Source: Sporobacter sp963663605
GTDB taxonomy: Bacteria > Bacillota > Clostridia > Oscillospirales > Oscillospiraceae
Direction of reading: 5' to 3'
Assembly (NCBI GenBank): GCA_963663605.2
Contig: CAXXVF010000002.1
Span: forward strand, 310,001-374,000
Length of the DNA stretch: 64,000 bases
The notes below the pieces were generated by a model. It was not told the origin of the DNA and ran no database searches. It worked only from the letters and a program-made list of their open reading frames with translations. Position numbers and translations under genes: made by a program. Positions within the stretch are counted from its first letter, which is position 1; each line of letters begins with the position of its first letter. Below are positions 16,716 to 25,604 of this stretch, piece by piece.

Positions 16716-18018
16716 GAAAAAGCGCGCCCCCTTCCATTTCTATACCGGAAAAGTCGAGTGCGCACAACTTCAGATTAGCACTGTCAAAAGAAAGGTATTG
16801 CTTAGCGGAATCAAGCTCCAAATGTCCGAGTATCTGCGATATCGTCGTTATTGGAACGCCGGAAATGACCATCTTCCGCGCCACGGTTCTTCGCAGCGCG
16901 TGAAAACCTTTGCCGTCGAACGCGGCACGTCTAATACCTGCCAACTGCTCATATTTTTCAAATACATATCCCAGCGACGTTCCGTCTGCGAGCTTTCGCA
17001 CCGGATATTTTGTCGTAAGAAAGATGAAGTCAGACGGTGACTCCGGCCTTCCGCTTAATATATATTCCTTGATGGCTTCTCCGGCTTCCGGCAGCAGAGG
17101 AAGCGCAACGGAAGCCCCAGTTTTGCTTTGAATGAGTTTAATTTCGCCCTTCATCCAGTCAATATCGCAGAGCCGGAGATTGATAATATCCACGGCGCGC
17201 AGACCGGTCGTAATTCCGAGACGGATCATCGCCATATCGCGTTTTCCCCTGATGGTTGACGTATCGATTTGAGCGAGTATGCGCCTCAGCTCATCGTCCG
17301 TAAGGTAGGATCTGATTTTGTATTCCCTGCGGATTTTAGCCGAAAACAATGGTATATAATTGACATCGCACAAGCCTTCTTTATGTAAGAAGGCGCTGAA
17401 CTCATTCAGATAAGACAGAACATTTTTGAGACTTCCGTCCGTCATCTGCTGCGACATTGATATGATGAACCGGCGAATATGTTCTTCCTTGACCGTATGC
17501 AGACTGAAATGTCCAATCTGTTCGAGGTAATAGAAGAATCTTCGTATCGCCCATTCAATATCATCGCTTGTATTCGGGTGGAAGGCTTGGGATTTCAGAT
17601 AGTCCGCAAGAATCGCTTCGTAACGCTCACATAAGCGGAATTTGGTGCCGTTGGGTCTTCTCGTCGAGATGATTACGTCCTCCGACGCATAATCGACCAG
17701 CACCTTTGCCACATGATGCAAATTCAAATAATACTGATACGTTATCTCCTGCCTCTCATAACGCTCATCAACCATTTTCAGATATGCCGTTATGGTATCA
17801 GCATCGTATTGTGTCACGCCGCTCTGATGAAAAAACTTGCTGATTGTTTTGTAATACCTCTGATAAGACCCCCACCCGCTTGTGCTTTTCAGCCCGGCGC
17901 TGATTAAGGCCTCCATCGTCTCGATGATCAGCTCGTCGATTGTTAGCTGACTTCGTTCCATAAGCCACGCTCCTGTGTCAAATAAAGTCAGATTTCTCTG
18001 CTGACAATATTCTAACAT
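16708..18018 (-). CDS. Tyrosine recombinase, first gene of RIT (RitA-like)
   Basis: This 436-residue protein is the longest of the three. It has a long N-terminal DNA-binding region (about 1-230), then the catalytic domain with Arg in TGLRAVDIINLRL, FHALRRTVA, ILGHLELDS and the Tyr in KQYLSFDS. The start at 18018 lies 17 bp inside the inner repeat of the right end, so the promoter must lie in or beyond the terminal repeats, and recombinase binding there could regulate the operon. Confidence 0.9.
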   Translation of the reverse strand: MLEYCQQRNLTLFDTGAWLMERSQLTIDELIIETMEALISAGLKSTSGWGSYQRYYKTISKFFHQSGVTQYDADTITAYLKMVDERYERQEITYQYYLNLHHVAKVLVDYASEDVIISTRRPNGTKFRLCERYEAILADYLKSQAFHPNTSDDIEWAIRRFFYYLEQIGHFSLHTVKEEHIRRFIISMSQQMTDGSLKNVLSYLNEFSAFLHKEGLCDVNYIPLFSAKIRREYKIRSYLTDDELRRILAQIDTSTIRGKRDMAMIRLGITTGLRAVDIINLRLCDIDWMKGEIKLIQSKTGASVALPLLPEAGEAIKEYILSGRPESPSDFIFLTTKYPVRKLADGTSLGYVFEKYEQLAGIRRAAFDGKGFHALRRTVARKMVISGVPITTISQILGHLELDSAKQYLSFDSANLKLCALDFSGIEMEGGALFHE

Positions 18019-18034
18019 GGCGATATGGATTGGA

Positions 18035-18115
18035 TATTGTTATCATCAATTTCGTATTTCGTGGCAAGTGGCGATATCGGATTTTGCGACCGGATTTGGG
18101 TATTGTTATCATCAT
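18035..18115. repeat. RIT right end
   Basis: Two copies of the inverted 15-mer TATTGTTATCATCAA (18035-18049, and 18101-18115 with one mismatch at the last base) stand 66 bp apart, mirroring the left end. The spacer reads, in complement, CGCCACTTGCCACGAAA, similar to the left spacer. A partial further copy (TTGATGATAACC at 18199-18210) lies outside in the opposite orientation. Confidence 0.8.
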
Positions 18116-18235
18116 TTTTTCTCTGCACAAAACCACAGATATGGCGTACTGTTTGGCATTTTTCGCTGATTGGCAGCGGGATTGAGTATAACAATTTTTT
18201 GATGATAACCAGCCTTATCCTCAATTAGTGATAAA

Positions 18236-18345
18236 AGTGGCAAGCAGGGCAAGTGTTTATACAAACACTTGCAAGACAGGCGGGTTCACTCCCGTGACGC
18301 CGCCTGTCGTTTGTCGGGGGAAGCATCCCCGAACACCTTTGAACG
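18236..18345. other. Hairpin-rich stretch next to relaxase, possible oriT-like or terminator region
   Basis: Three strong stem-loops stand in a row: CAAGTGTTT/AAACACTTG (18250-18271), GACAGGCGG/CCGCCTGTC (18275-18309) and TCGGGG/CCCCGA (18315-18331). Similar GC-rich hairpin clusters occur beside relaxase genes of Tn1549-type elements. Whether this is a transfer origin or a terminator set cannot be decided by eye. Confidence 0.4.
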
Positions 18346-18398
18346 CACAACAAATTGTGCGGCTGCGCGTTCTGCAAACGCTTATTGGACATGACAGT

Positions 18399-19689
18399 TT
18401 ACTGCCGGTCATGTCCTTTTTCTATCTCCGCTTTGCGTTCGATGGAGCCGAGAATATGGTCTATGTTATTTTTATGGATAAGTAGTTCCTTCATCTCATC
18501 GCAGGCGACGCGCTACTCGGCATACGCCGACTTTTTTACGGTCAGCAGCTTTGCGTATTCATCCTGTAAGCTCCTGACGGCAGGCAGCTTCTTCATACCT
18601 AATTCGTCGAACGCTTTCTTCGCCGCCTTATGGATGATGATGTCGCTCTCATGCTCAGTGAGGTATTTTTTTGAGTAACCGGCTGCCTTATATCCGGCGT
18701 AAACGTCGCGGGTTTTAGAATAATTGATGATATGCGTTTTCAAAACGGCAATCTCCGCCATGCGTTTTTCCACCTCTTTGATCTGCGTGGATAGCGTGTT
18801 GAAATGAGCCATGGCGTCAGCGGTTTTTGCCTCCAGTTCATTGTAATCGGTCCGCGCATTCTTCTGCAAATAGATGACTGTCAGCGCCATTTGCTTGAGG
18901 TTATACACCTTTGCCCACTGCGCGTAGCCAGCACCTTTTCCGGCGTCCAGCTTGGCCTGACCGTCAATAAGCAAATTCGCTTTTTTGGGTGCGGCGGCAA
19001 TACGCTTTTAGCGCGGTATGTCTGTCTGCCAACCGGATATAACGGCACGGAGTTCTTCTTCGGAATAGCCGCCTCCGAGAGAGCGGAGCCGGACATTCTG
19101 CTTTTGTCCGGCGCTGCGGAGCGTGATGTGCGCACCACGCTTCACCTCATACCCAGTATCCTCCATGAACGTTAGAAAGGCTTCAATGTCCTTCGGCTTT
19201 TTCGCAAGAGCGCCGTCTATGGCGGCGCAAAGCAACTCGCGGTGTGACGGCTTTGCCGGAACCGAGGAAGTCGCGAAACTTATGCTTGCAATCAATTGTG
19301 GTCGAGTTAAAAATAATATGCGAATGGACATGAGCTTTGTCCCGATGGGTGCAAACAATAAAGGCGTCTGTGCCTTTCAGAAAACGTGACGCCAATTCAT
19401 AGCCACGCCTGTTCGCTTCCTCCGGAGTGACTTCTCTGGGTTTGAAGGACTGCCGGATTTGGTAAGCGATCACGTTGTTTTCCGGCGTTCTGTCAGTTAT
19501 AGTTTTGTACTGCCTCTTTGAAAGGAGAAACTCCGTGTCGGCGGTTTTCGGGTCGCAGGCGTAGGATGAGATTAACTCGCCGCCGTCGGTCTTATCCGGG
19601 GCTTTTGTGTAGTCGGTGCGGTCTGTCATGCATTGGGCAATAGTTTTGCCCTTGTTTATATGCATGGAAATAATGCGTGTTGTCGCCAT
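18399..19689 (-). pseudogene. Tn1549-type relaxase, broken
   Basis: The start (MATTRIISMHINKGKTIAQC) and the body (DPKTADTEFLLSKRQY, FLKGTDAFIVCTHRDKAHVH with the metal-binding histidines) are those of the MobP/VirD2-like relaxase of Tn1549-type conjugative elements. After FRDFLGSGKAV the family segment of roughly 50 residues is missing and the frame shifts (resuming KPSHRELLCAAIDGALAKKP). A TAA follows near 19008, then a further frame (LLIDGQAKLDAGKGAGYAQW) to a TAG near 18514, with the tail reaching 18399. A good AAGGAGG site precedes the ATG. The enzyme would nick oriT and pilot the strand; this copy cannot. Confidence 0.85.
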
Positions 19690-19696
19690 CCGGCGT

Positions 19697-19761
19697 ATCC
19701 TCCTTAATAAAAAACTCAGGAGACGCATTTTGCGTCTCCTGAGTTTTTTATTAAGGAGGAT
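19697..19761. repeat. Perfect 31-bp palindrome with 3-base centre
   Basis: Arms 19697-19727 and 19731-19761 are exact inverse complements (31 of 31) around TTT. Each arm contains an AAGGAGGAT ribosome-site motif, an A/T tract and CTCAGG-AGACGCA, so the relaxase ribosome site is mirrored. The plus-strand frame after the right arm (MELCYFNKTISGEHPAEPFD) is not recognised. It may be an inverted duplication scar or a cruciform or attenuator hairpin. Confidence 0.8.
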
Positions 19762-19860
19762 GGAATTGTGTTACTTCAACAAGACCATATCGGGTGAACA
19801 CCCTGCGGAACCATTTGATCTGCTGGAAGAAGCCCTCCACCAGAGGGAGTTGGCTATATA

Positions 19861-20467
19861 TCACAAAGCAAGGAGCTGTCCATCAAATTCTTTAATTCCG
19901 ATTTCCGCGTATTCTAGACCGCAGTTGTCCATTTTATAACGTAGCATATCTTGGATTCTACCATCGCATGTAGAGAAAAACAGCTGCCCAATAGCACTAT
20001 CTTCACTGGAAAGCTGATACTTAATGAAATCCAGGAACGCCAACATGTTAACGTCGTCCATGCAGCTAGTAATGTCATCAACAAAATAGACTTGGAATTG
20101 TTCGTAAGATTCCATCCAGAATATATTACCCAGAAAGGATGAAAGCATAAATACACTGAGTTGACCATAGCTGAGCATGTTAAGGATGTGCTTATTCTGA
20201 TCACCCGTCAGCATCAGCAGGTCATCCCCTTTGCCGCATTTGAGTTGGATGCCGGAAACGTTTACATCGCGGGACAGCTTGCGAAAAATCTTATATAGAT
20301 ATGGGTCGACCTGATTATATTCTTCTGTGTTCATTTTTTTGAGTAAAATGCGAATTTGCTCTGCGCTCATCTTTGCCTTAGCAGATAGCTTTTTAAGTTT
20401 CTCAATCTTATGAGTGGCTATATCGTTTTTCTTGGTAGCGTCATCCAGCGTTCGAGACGCGTCTAAA
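19861..20467 (-). pseudogene. C-terminal fragment of an SMC/RecF-like ATPase
   Basis: The stretch encodes coiled-coil-like sequence (ASRTLDDATKKNDIATHKIE) followed by an ABC-type signature (NMLSYGQLSVFML) and a Walker B region (FQVYFVDDITSCMDDVNMLA), then an H-loop-like FFSTCDGR and a stop at 19861. These are the last ~200 residues of a RecF/SMC-type DNA-associated ATPase. The N-terminal half, with Walker A, is absent. The frame breaks at the 18-bp inverted repeat at 20468, so the gene was cut by that insertion or by a deletion. Confidence 0.65.
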
Positions 20468-20530
20468 TAGGGGGTGCGGACAAAAGCTAGGGCTCGTAGC
20501 TTGAGTCCGAGATTTTGTCCGCACCCCCTA
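20468..20530. mobile_element. 63-bp hairpin with perfect 18-bp inverted ends (MITE-like)
   Basis: TAGGGGGTGCGGACAAAA at 20468-20485 is repeated exactly in inverse complement at 20513-20530 with a 27-bp spacer. The outermost bases are TA on both sides, like a TA target duplication. It marks the break of the ATPase fragment. I cannot assign it to an IS family. Confidence 0.55.
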
Positions 20531-20922
20531 ATATTCTTTCTTTTATGTAAATTGTCGGTATGCTTTATACATAAGATATAAAAATATTGACAAATTCGCT
20601 CTTCGAGTGACGTGTTCCCCAAAAAAAATCCACCAAAAATGATAAAAATATGATAAAATGAAAAGCACGGACGAAAATAAAAAAAGCAGGTACATATAAG
20701 AGCATATCGCATTTGCCTTGAAACAGGCGGAGCCAGGCACGCCATGGAAGTCTGATCTTCACTAACATACCTCACGCCTGCTGAACTTGTCTTTGAAAAT
20801 GGAAATTTAGCCGTTTGAACACCGTGTTTTTCTCATAAAGATATGGTTTGCCTTTTCTGGAAACACCTCAAACGTTATTTTTCTATTTCGTAACATTATT
20901 AATTAGAAACGAGGAAATGAGG
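20531..20922. other. AT-rich gene-free stretch
   Basis: No supported gene is seen. It includes the upstream region of the CheB-CheR gene, with a GAGG ribosome site at 20911-20914. Frames that cross it on the minus strand have no ribosome site and no family likeness. Confidence 0.4.
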
Positions 20923-23649
20923 ATGGAGAAAGAGCTGAGTCTAACAGAATCCTTTCCAGAGACGGAGGATGACAAGACTAGTAAGTTGTATATAACTGAA
21001 TCTGGCTTCCCCATTGTTGGTATCGGGGCTTCAGCTGGAGGCTTGGAGGCTTTGCAAAGCTTTCTACGGAATGTCTCGGGAAAAAGTGGTATCGCTTATA
21101 TATTAGTGCAGCATCTGGATCCCACACACAAGGGCTATCTGGTAGATATACTTAATCGTGAGACGGACATGCCGGTTTTACAGGTAACGGAAGGCACTGC
21201 CATCGAGCCGAATTGCGTCTATATTATTCCGCCCAACAAAGATATGTCACTTTTCCACGGGGTACTATACCTTTTCGAGCCGGTAAAGTCTAATGGACTC
21301 CGTTTGCCAATAGATTTCTTGTTTCGTTCTTTAGCCGATGACCTAAAGCAACAAGCCATCGGCGTTATTCTTTCAGGCATGGGTAGCGATGGCACACTTG
21401 GCCTTAAGGCCATTAAGGAAGGTGGGGGCACCATATTTGCCCAAGACCCTGTCCAGGCAAAATTCAATGGCATGCCTCAAAGCGCCATCGATACCGGCCT
21501 AGTCGATATCATCTTGCCTGTGGAGGAACTCCCTTTGAGAATTATCGCCTATCATAAGAATAAATCCATTATTGCCAAGCCTGAGCCGGATTTGGTCAAC
21601 AAAGACCGCAATTCCTTTGAAAAAATTATTAATCTGTTGCGCGCAGCAACCGGACATGATTTTTCCCTTTACAAGCGGACCACAATCTACCGCCGCATTG
21701 AGCGGCGTTTGGGCGTTCACCAAATTGACGATCTCGCAATCTACATACGCTTTATCCAGGAGAATCCATCGGAACTGCAAGTGCTTTTCAAAGAACTATT
21801 AATTGGTGTAACCAACTTTTTCCGTGACTCGGAAGCATGGGAGACCTTGAAAGTAAAGATCCTTCCGAAGTTGTTTTCCACAAACGACCAAAACCAGACC
21901 CTGCGGGCATGGGTGACCGGCTGCTCCACGGGGGAGGAAGCTTATTCTCTGGCCATTATTTTCATTGAAGCACTAGAACTCGCTAAACCTCAAGGTAACT
22001 TTTCCCTGAAGATTTTTGCTACAGACATTGATCAAGACGCTATCGAAAAAGCCCGCCAGGGATTTTATGCGGACAACATTACAGCCGACATTACCCCAGA
22101 AAGATTGGACCGCTTTTTCACAAAGAAAGCAAACGGTTACCAAATAAGAAGTGATATTCGAAACATGATCATTTTTGCCACTCAGAATGTAATAATGGAT
22201 CCGCCTTTTACAAAAATTGATATACTCAGCTGCCGTAACCTGTTCATCTATATGACCACGGAACTGCAGAAAACGCTTCTGACACTTTTTCACCATAGCT
22301 TAAATCCTGACGGGGTTTTATTTCTGGGTAGTGCGGAAACTATTGGTAACCTGACCGACATTTATAAGCCGTTGGAAGAAAAAACGCGTATTTACCGCCG
22401 ATTGGCTGCCAACCCTAATAATGGATTATTCCAAATAACTCCCCTGAGATTGAGCTATTCAATTGATAATCCGAAAGCTGATATAACGCAAGCAAAGACA
22501 CAAATGCACGTTATAAACCTCGAGGACGCGGCCAACCAGTTTATCATGCAGCGCTACGCTCCAGCAGCCGTGTTGGTAAACAACAAAGGTGATATCCTTT
22601 ATACTAGCGGGCCGATAGGTAAGTACCTTGCGCCAGCCGCCGGTAAGGCTAACTGGAACATTTTCGCTATGGCCCGGGAAGGGCTGCACTCTAATCTAAG
22701 CAAATCTTTTCAGGAAGCAGTCCACCAAGATAAAAGTATTACCCTCAAAAACATTATGATTATAGATACCAATAACGATGAAAAAATGGCAACAGATGTT
22801 GCCATCCAGCCCTTCGCAGCTCCCGCAACTCTGCAGAATCTGGTCATGATTGTCTTTACTGATGTAAATCTGCCGGCCAAAACAAAAGGAACTCACCAAA
22901 CCAAGCTCTCCCGCAACAGTAAAGACCGAGTAGTAGAGCTGGAACTAGATCTTGAGAAATCCCATCAAGAGCTGCAGAATTTACGCCGAGAGATGAAATC
23001 CTCTGAGGAAGAACTTGTAACCGCCTATGAGGAATTACAATCTACAAACGAGGAACTGCAGTCCATTAACGAGGAAATAACCACCTCCAAAGAAGAACTA
23101 CAGTCCCTAAATGAAGAATTGCTCACAGTTAACTATGAACTGCAAACAAAAATAGACGAATTGTCCTTTGCAAACAATGACCTAAAAAATTTACTTGAAA
23201 GTACAGACATTGCCACTTTATTTCTGGATAAGGCGCTTTGCGTGCGGCGTTTTACCGAACAGACAACACGAATTATCAAATTAATACCCGGCGACGTAGG
23301 ACGACCCATCACTGATATTGTTACCGATCTTTGCTACCCGGAATTGGCAGAGGATGCCCAGGAAGTACTTCGTAAACTTACATTTACAGAAAAATCAGTT
23401 GCTGCTAGTGACAACCGTTGGTTCCTGGTACGTATCATGCCCTACCGTACGATGGAAGATAAAATCGATGGTATCGTAATAACCTTTTCAGATATTACAA
23501 CCTCCAAAATACTTGAGGCTTCCCTGCGTAAGCAACAGGGGATGTTAGAAAAGCAAATAATCAATAAGGATAAGAAAATAAATGGAGTTAAAAAGAAAAC
23601 GGAAAGTCGTCCACAGGGCCAGCAGAATACGAAGGTAAACGATACTTAA
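20923..23649 (+). CDS. CheB-CheR-PAS fusion protein
   Basis: From the ATG at 20923 (GAGG 8 bases upstream) the product has about 908 residues. A CheB methylesterase domain (about 30-205) shows the catalytic Ser in GIGASAGGLEAL, the His in VQHLDPTHKG and the Asp in GMGSDGTLG. A CheR methyltransferase domain follows (about 220-480, GCSTGEEAYSLA as SAM site, NVIMDPPFTK). Then come a PAS-like region, a long coiled coil (about 660-740, repeated STNEELQSINEE-type heptads) and a C-terminal PAS domain. There is no N-terminal receiver domain. Such fusions are sensory regulators rather than classical chemotaxis adaptors. A PAS-LuxR protein lies downstream beyond a dead IS, probably its partner. Confidence 0.93.
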   Translation: MEKELSLTESFPETEDDKTSKLYITESGFPIVGIGASAGGLEALQSFLRNVSGKSGIAYILVQHLDPTHKGYLVDILNRETDMPVLQVTEGTAIEPNCVYIIPPNKDMSLFHGVLYLFEPVKSNGLRLPIDFLFRSLADDLKQQAIGVILSGMGSDGTLGLKAIKEGGGTIFAQDPVQAKFNGMPQSAIDTGLVDIILPVEELPLRIIAYHKNKSIIAKPEPDLVNKDRNSFEKIINLLRAATGHDFSLYKRTTIYRRIERRLGVHQIDDLAIYIRFIQENPSELQVLFKELLIGVTNFFRDSEAWETLKVKILPKLFSTNDQNQTLRAWVTGCSTGEEAYSLAIIFIEALELAKPQGNFSLKIFATDIDQDAIEKARQGFYADNITADITPERLDRFFTKKANGYQIRSDIRNMIIFATQNVIMDPPFTKIDILSCRNLFIYMTTELQKTLLTLFHHSLNPDGVLFLGSAETIGNLTDIYKPLEEKTRIYRRLAANPNNGLFQITPLRLSYSIDNPKADITQAKTQMHVINLEDAANQFIMQRYAPAAVLVNNKGDILYTSGPIGKYLAPAAGKANWNIFAMAREGLHSNLSKSFQEAVHQDKSITLKNIMIIDTNNDEKMATDVAIQPFAAPATLQNLVMIVFTDVNLPAKTKGTHQTKLSRNSKDRVVELELDLEKSHQELQNLRREMKSSEEELVTAYEELQSTNEELQSINEEITTSKEELQSLNEELLTVNYELQTKIDELSFANNDLKNLLESTDIATLFLDKALCVRRFTEQTTRIIKLIPGDVGRPITDIVTDLCYPELAEDAQEVLRKLTFTEKSVAASDNRWFLVRIMPYRTMEDKIDGIVITFSDITTSKILEASLRKQQGMLEKQIINKDKKINGVKKKTESRPQGQQNTKVNDT

Positions 23650-23654
23650 GGACA

Positions 23655-24265
23655 AGCTGATTTAATTGAGCAAATGAGACGAAATATGCTTGATAGTGTT
23701 GCACGAGTTAAGTAAGAATATTTGCCCAAAGAACAATGCAACGAATCTGGATAGCAGAAATGAAGGAAGCCGTGATTATTGCATAGCGCGTAGCAATTTC
23801 GCGTCAGCATTTGAGATGAAGAAAAGCATTTTCTACCAAGTGCCACACGATTTAGGTATTTATCGTAATCCCGCTGCTCTTTTCGATTACCTTTTTTGGG
23901 AATAACAATTTTCTTACCTCGCAGCATAGCTTTCTTAATAATTAAATTGCTGTCATAATCGCGATCAGCCAGCAAATACTCTGCGGTAAACCCATCAATT
24001 AAGGCAATTGCCTGTGAGCACTCCGCAATGGTACCTGCTGAAACAAGTACTCTGACCGGTATACCATTTGCATCCACGTCCAGATGTGTTTTGGCGTTGA
24101 GCCCCCTTTTGCGCCGGCGGCATGTGGATGTAATTTTACATGACTTGCATCAGTCTTCTGATGCAACTGGAGATAATGCCGAAAGTCTCCGTTCAACAAT
24201 AGGCGATGTACTACCAACGGGTAAATGAATGTGACGACAGAATCATCAGTTTGCATCAGCCGCAT
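23655..24265 (-). pseudogene. Dead IS5-family (IS427-like) transposase
   Basis: Three minus-strand frames together give a DDE transposase: DASHVKLHPHAAGAKGG, then after a frameshift MDANGIPVRVLVSAGTIAEC and EYLLADRDYDSNLIIKKAML with NRKEQRDYDKYLN, then after another shift HLVENAFLHLKC, a TGA, and REIATRYA. At least two frameshifts and one stop are present. It separates the CheB-CheR fusion from its likely partner. Confidence 0.8.
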
Positions 24266-24439
24266 TGTGCGGCCAATCGTACGCGAAAAGGCACCAAATC
24301 CCGCAGAATTTGGTCAGAAGCAACATTGCCGATTGTTGGTGCTTTTACCAGTTTTATTCACATCGGCGTAATGAAGGACATTTTAATCAGCGTGTCCCAA
24401 AGTAACATCCGTAAAATATGAAGAAAACATGGAGGGAGT

Positions 24440-25597
24440 ATGATTGTCATGAATAAAAACAAGTCAGCGGAAGCATTGCGCCTTCGGGCAGAGGAACACT
24501 TAAAAGAAAATACGCAAGAAGTACTTCCCCCTGTGGGAACCACGGAATTACAGCGGCTTGTTCACGAACTGGAAGTGCATCAAATTGAACTGGAGATGCA
24601 AAATGAGGAACTCCAGCAGACACGTCAACAATTGGAAAAACATCTAAGCGAATACACCGAGCTCTACGATTTTGCTCCAGTTGGATATTGCACGCTGAAT
24701 AACCATGGCTTGATTCTGCAAGCTAACTTGAGCTTAGTGAGTATGCTCGGGGTGGAGCGCTCGCGGTTGGTCAATCAGCACTTCGTCCACTTCGTTTCTG
24801 ACGATTCCCGGCTTGCTTTTATCTCGATTATTGAAAAAGCATTTCAAAACGAAGGCCAAGAGAACCCTGTGTTTGAACTGAAAAAAAATGGAGGCAGAAA
24901 ATTCTATGCGCGCATGGCAATACGGCTTTCGGAAGATGTGTTGAACTGTCGCATTGCCCTGCTGGACATCACAGCTCAAATACTGGTTGAACAAAAGCTG
25001 CAGCTAAGCGAGCGAAATTTTCGCACCTTATTTGAAACCATGCCACAGGGTGTTTTACTTATGGATGTGGAAGGGAAAATCACCGCCGTTAACCCCTCAG
25101 CCGCAAGCATCCTAGGCCTATCGATTGATGAAATACTAAAAAAGCAATTAAAAGACACTGGCTGGCGATTTATTAATGAGGATGGCACTGACTTTCCGCG
25201 TGAGAATCACCCATCTCTGGTAGCCTTACGCACAGGGAAAACGATCAAAGATGTGGTCATGGGATTAATTCCATCATCAGAACATAGTGACTGCGTATGG
25301 CTTCTTGTTGATGCTATTCCGCAATTTTCGGTTGGTGAAGATAAATCATTGCAGGTTTTTATTATATTTGAAGACATCACATTCCGCAAGCGCATATTGG
25401 TATATAACACTCTTACCCAAAGAGAAAAAGAAGTTTTCCGTAGGGTGGTATTGGGTATGAGCCGTACAATAATCGCAGAAACCTTGAAAATAAGCCCCAA
25501 AACAGTAGATAAGCACAAGGAAAACCTGATGGAGAAATTGCATTTATATACAAAAAAAGGTATGGTGGATTTTAGCAAAAGTATAGGGCAGACATGA
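24440..25597 (+). CDS. PAS-PAS-LuxR-type transcriptional regulator
   Basis: The 385-residue product has an N-terminal coiled coil (HELEVHQIELEMQNEELQQT), a first PAS domain (about 75-185, YDFAPVGYCTLNNHGLILQA), a second PAS domain (about 195-320, LFETMPQGVLLMDVEGKITA) and a C-terminal LuxR-type HTH (LTQREKEVFRRVVLGMSRTI, then SPKTVDKHKENLMEKL). It should sense a small ligand or redox state and bind DNA directly, with no phosphoreceiver. The ATG at 24440 has GGAGGG only 3 bases away; the ATG at 24449 is an alternative. The PAS and coiled-coil style matches the upstream CheB-CheR fusion, so the two probably form one signalling unit. Confidence 0.88.
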   Translation: MIVMNKNKSAEALRLRAEEHLKENTQEVLPPVGTTELQRLVHELEVHQIELEMQNEELQQTRQQLEKHLSEYTELYDFAPVGYCTLNNHGLILQANLSLVSMLGVERSRLVNQHFVHFVSDDSRLAFISIIEKAFQNEGQENPVFELKKNGGRKFYARMAIRLSEDVLNCRIALLDITAQILVEQKLQLSERNFRTLFETMPQGVLLMDVEGKITAVNPSAASILGLSIDEILKKQLKDTGWRFINEDGTDFPRENHPSLVALRTGKTIKDVVMGLIPSSEHSDCVWLLVDAIPQFSVGEDKSLQVFIIFEDITFRKRILVYNTLTQREKEVFRRVVLGMSRTIIAETLKISPKTVDKHKENLMEKLHLYTKKGMVDFSKSIGQT

Positions 25598-25604
25598 GGT
25601 TTGT

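Larger units (their letters stand above)
14620..18115 (-). mobile_element. Recombinase-in-trio (RIT) type element
   Basis: Three different tyrosine recombinases (436, 325 and 349 residues in transcription order) overlap in one minus-strand operon. They are enclosed by inverted ends, each with two copies of TTGATGATAACAATA. The copies start at 14620 and 14686 on the left, and in reverse orientation at 18035 and 18101 on the right, 66 bp apart at both ends. The sequence between the copies is also similar between the two ends. Size, gene number, order and overlap fit the RIT elements known from several phyla. All three genes are intact, so the element may still be active. Confidence 0.85.

Noticed and set aside
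14701..18018. Tn554-type transposon
   Set aside because: Tn554 has two tyrosine recombinases and a small TnpC. Here three full tyrosine recombinases overlap in one operon and the ends are long inverted repeats, fitting RIT better.
18413..18485. Plus-strand frames over the relaxase tail as new small genes
   Set aside because: The minus strand carries the clear relaxase C-terminus (HILGSIERKAEIEKGHDRQ), so the plus-strand frames are shadows.
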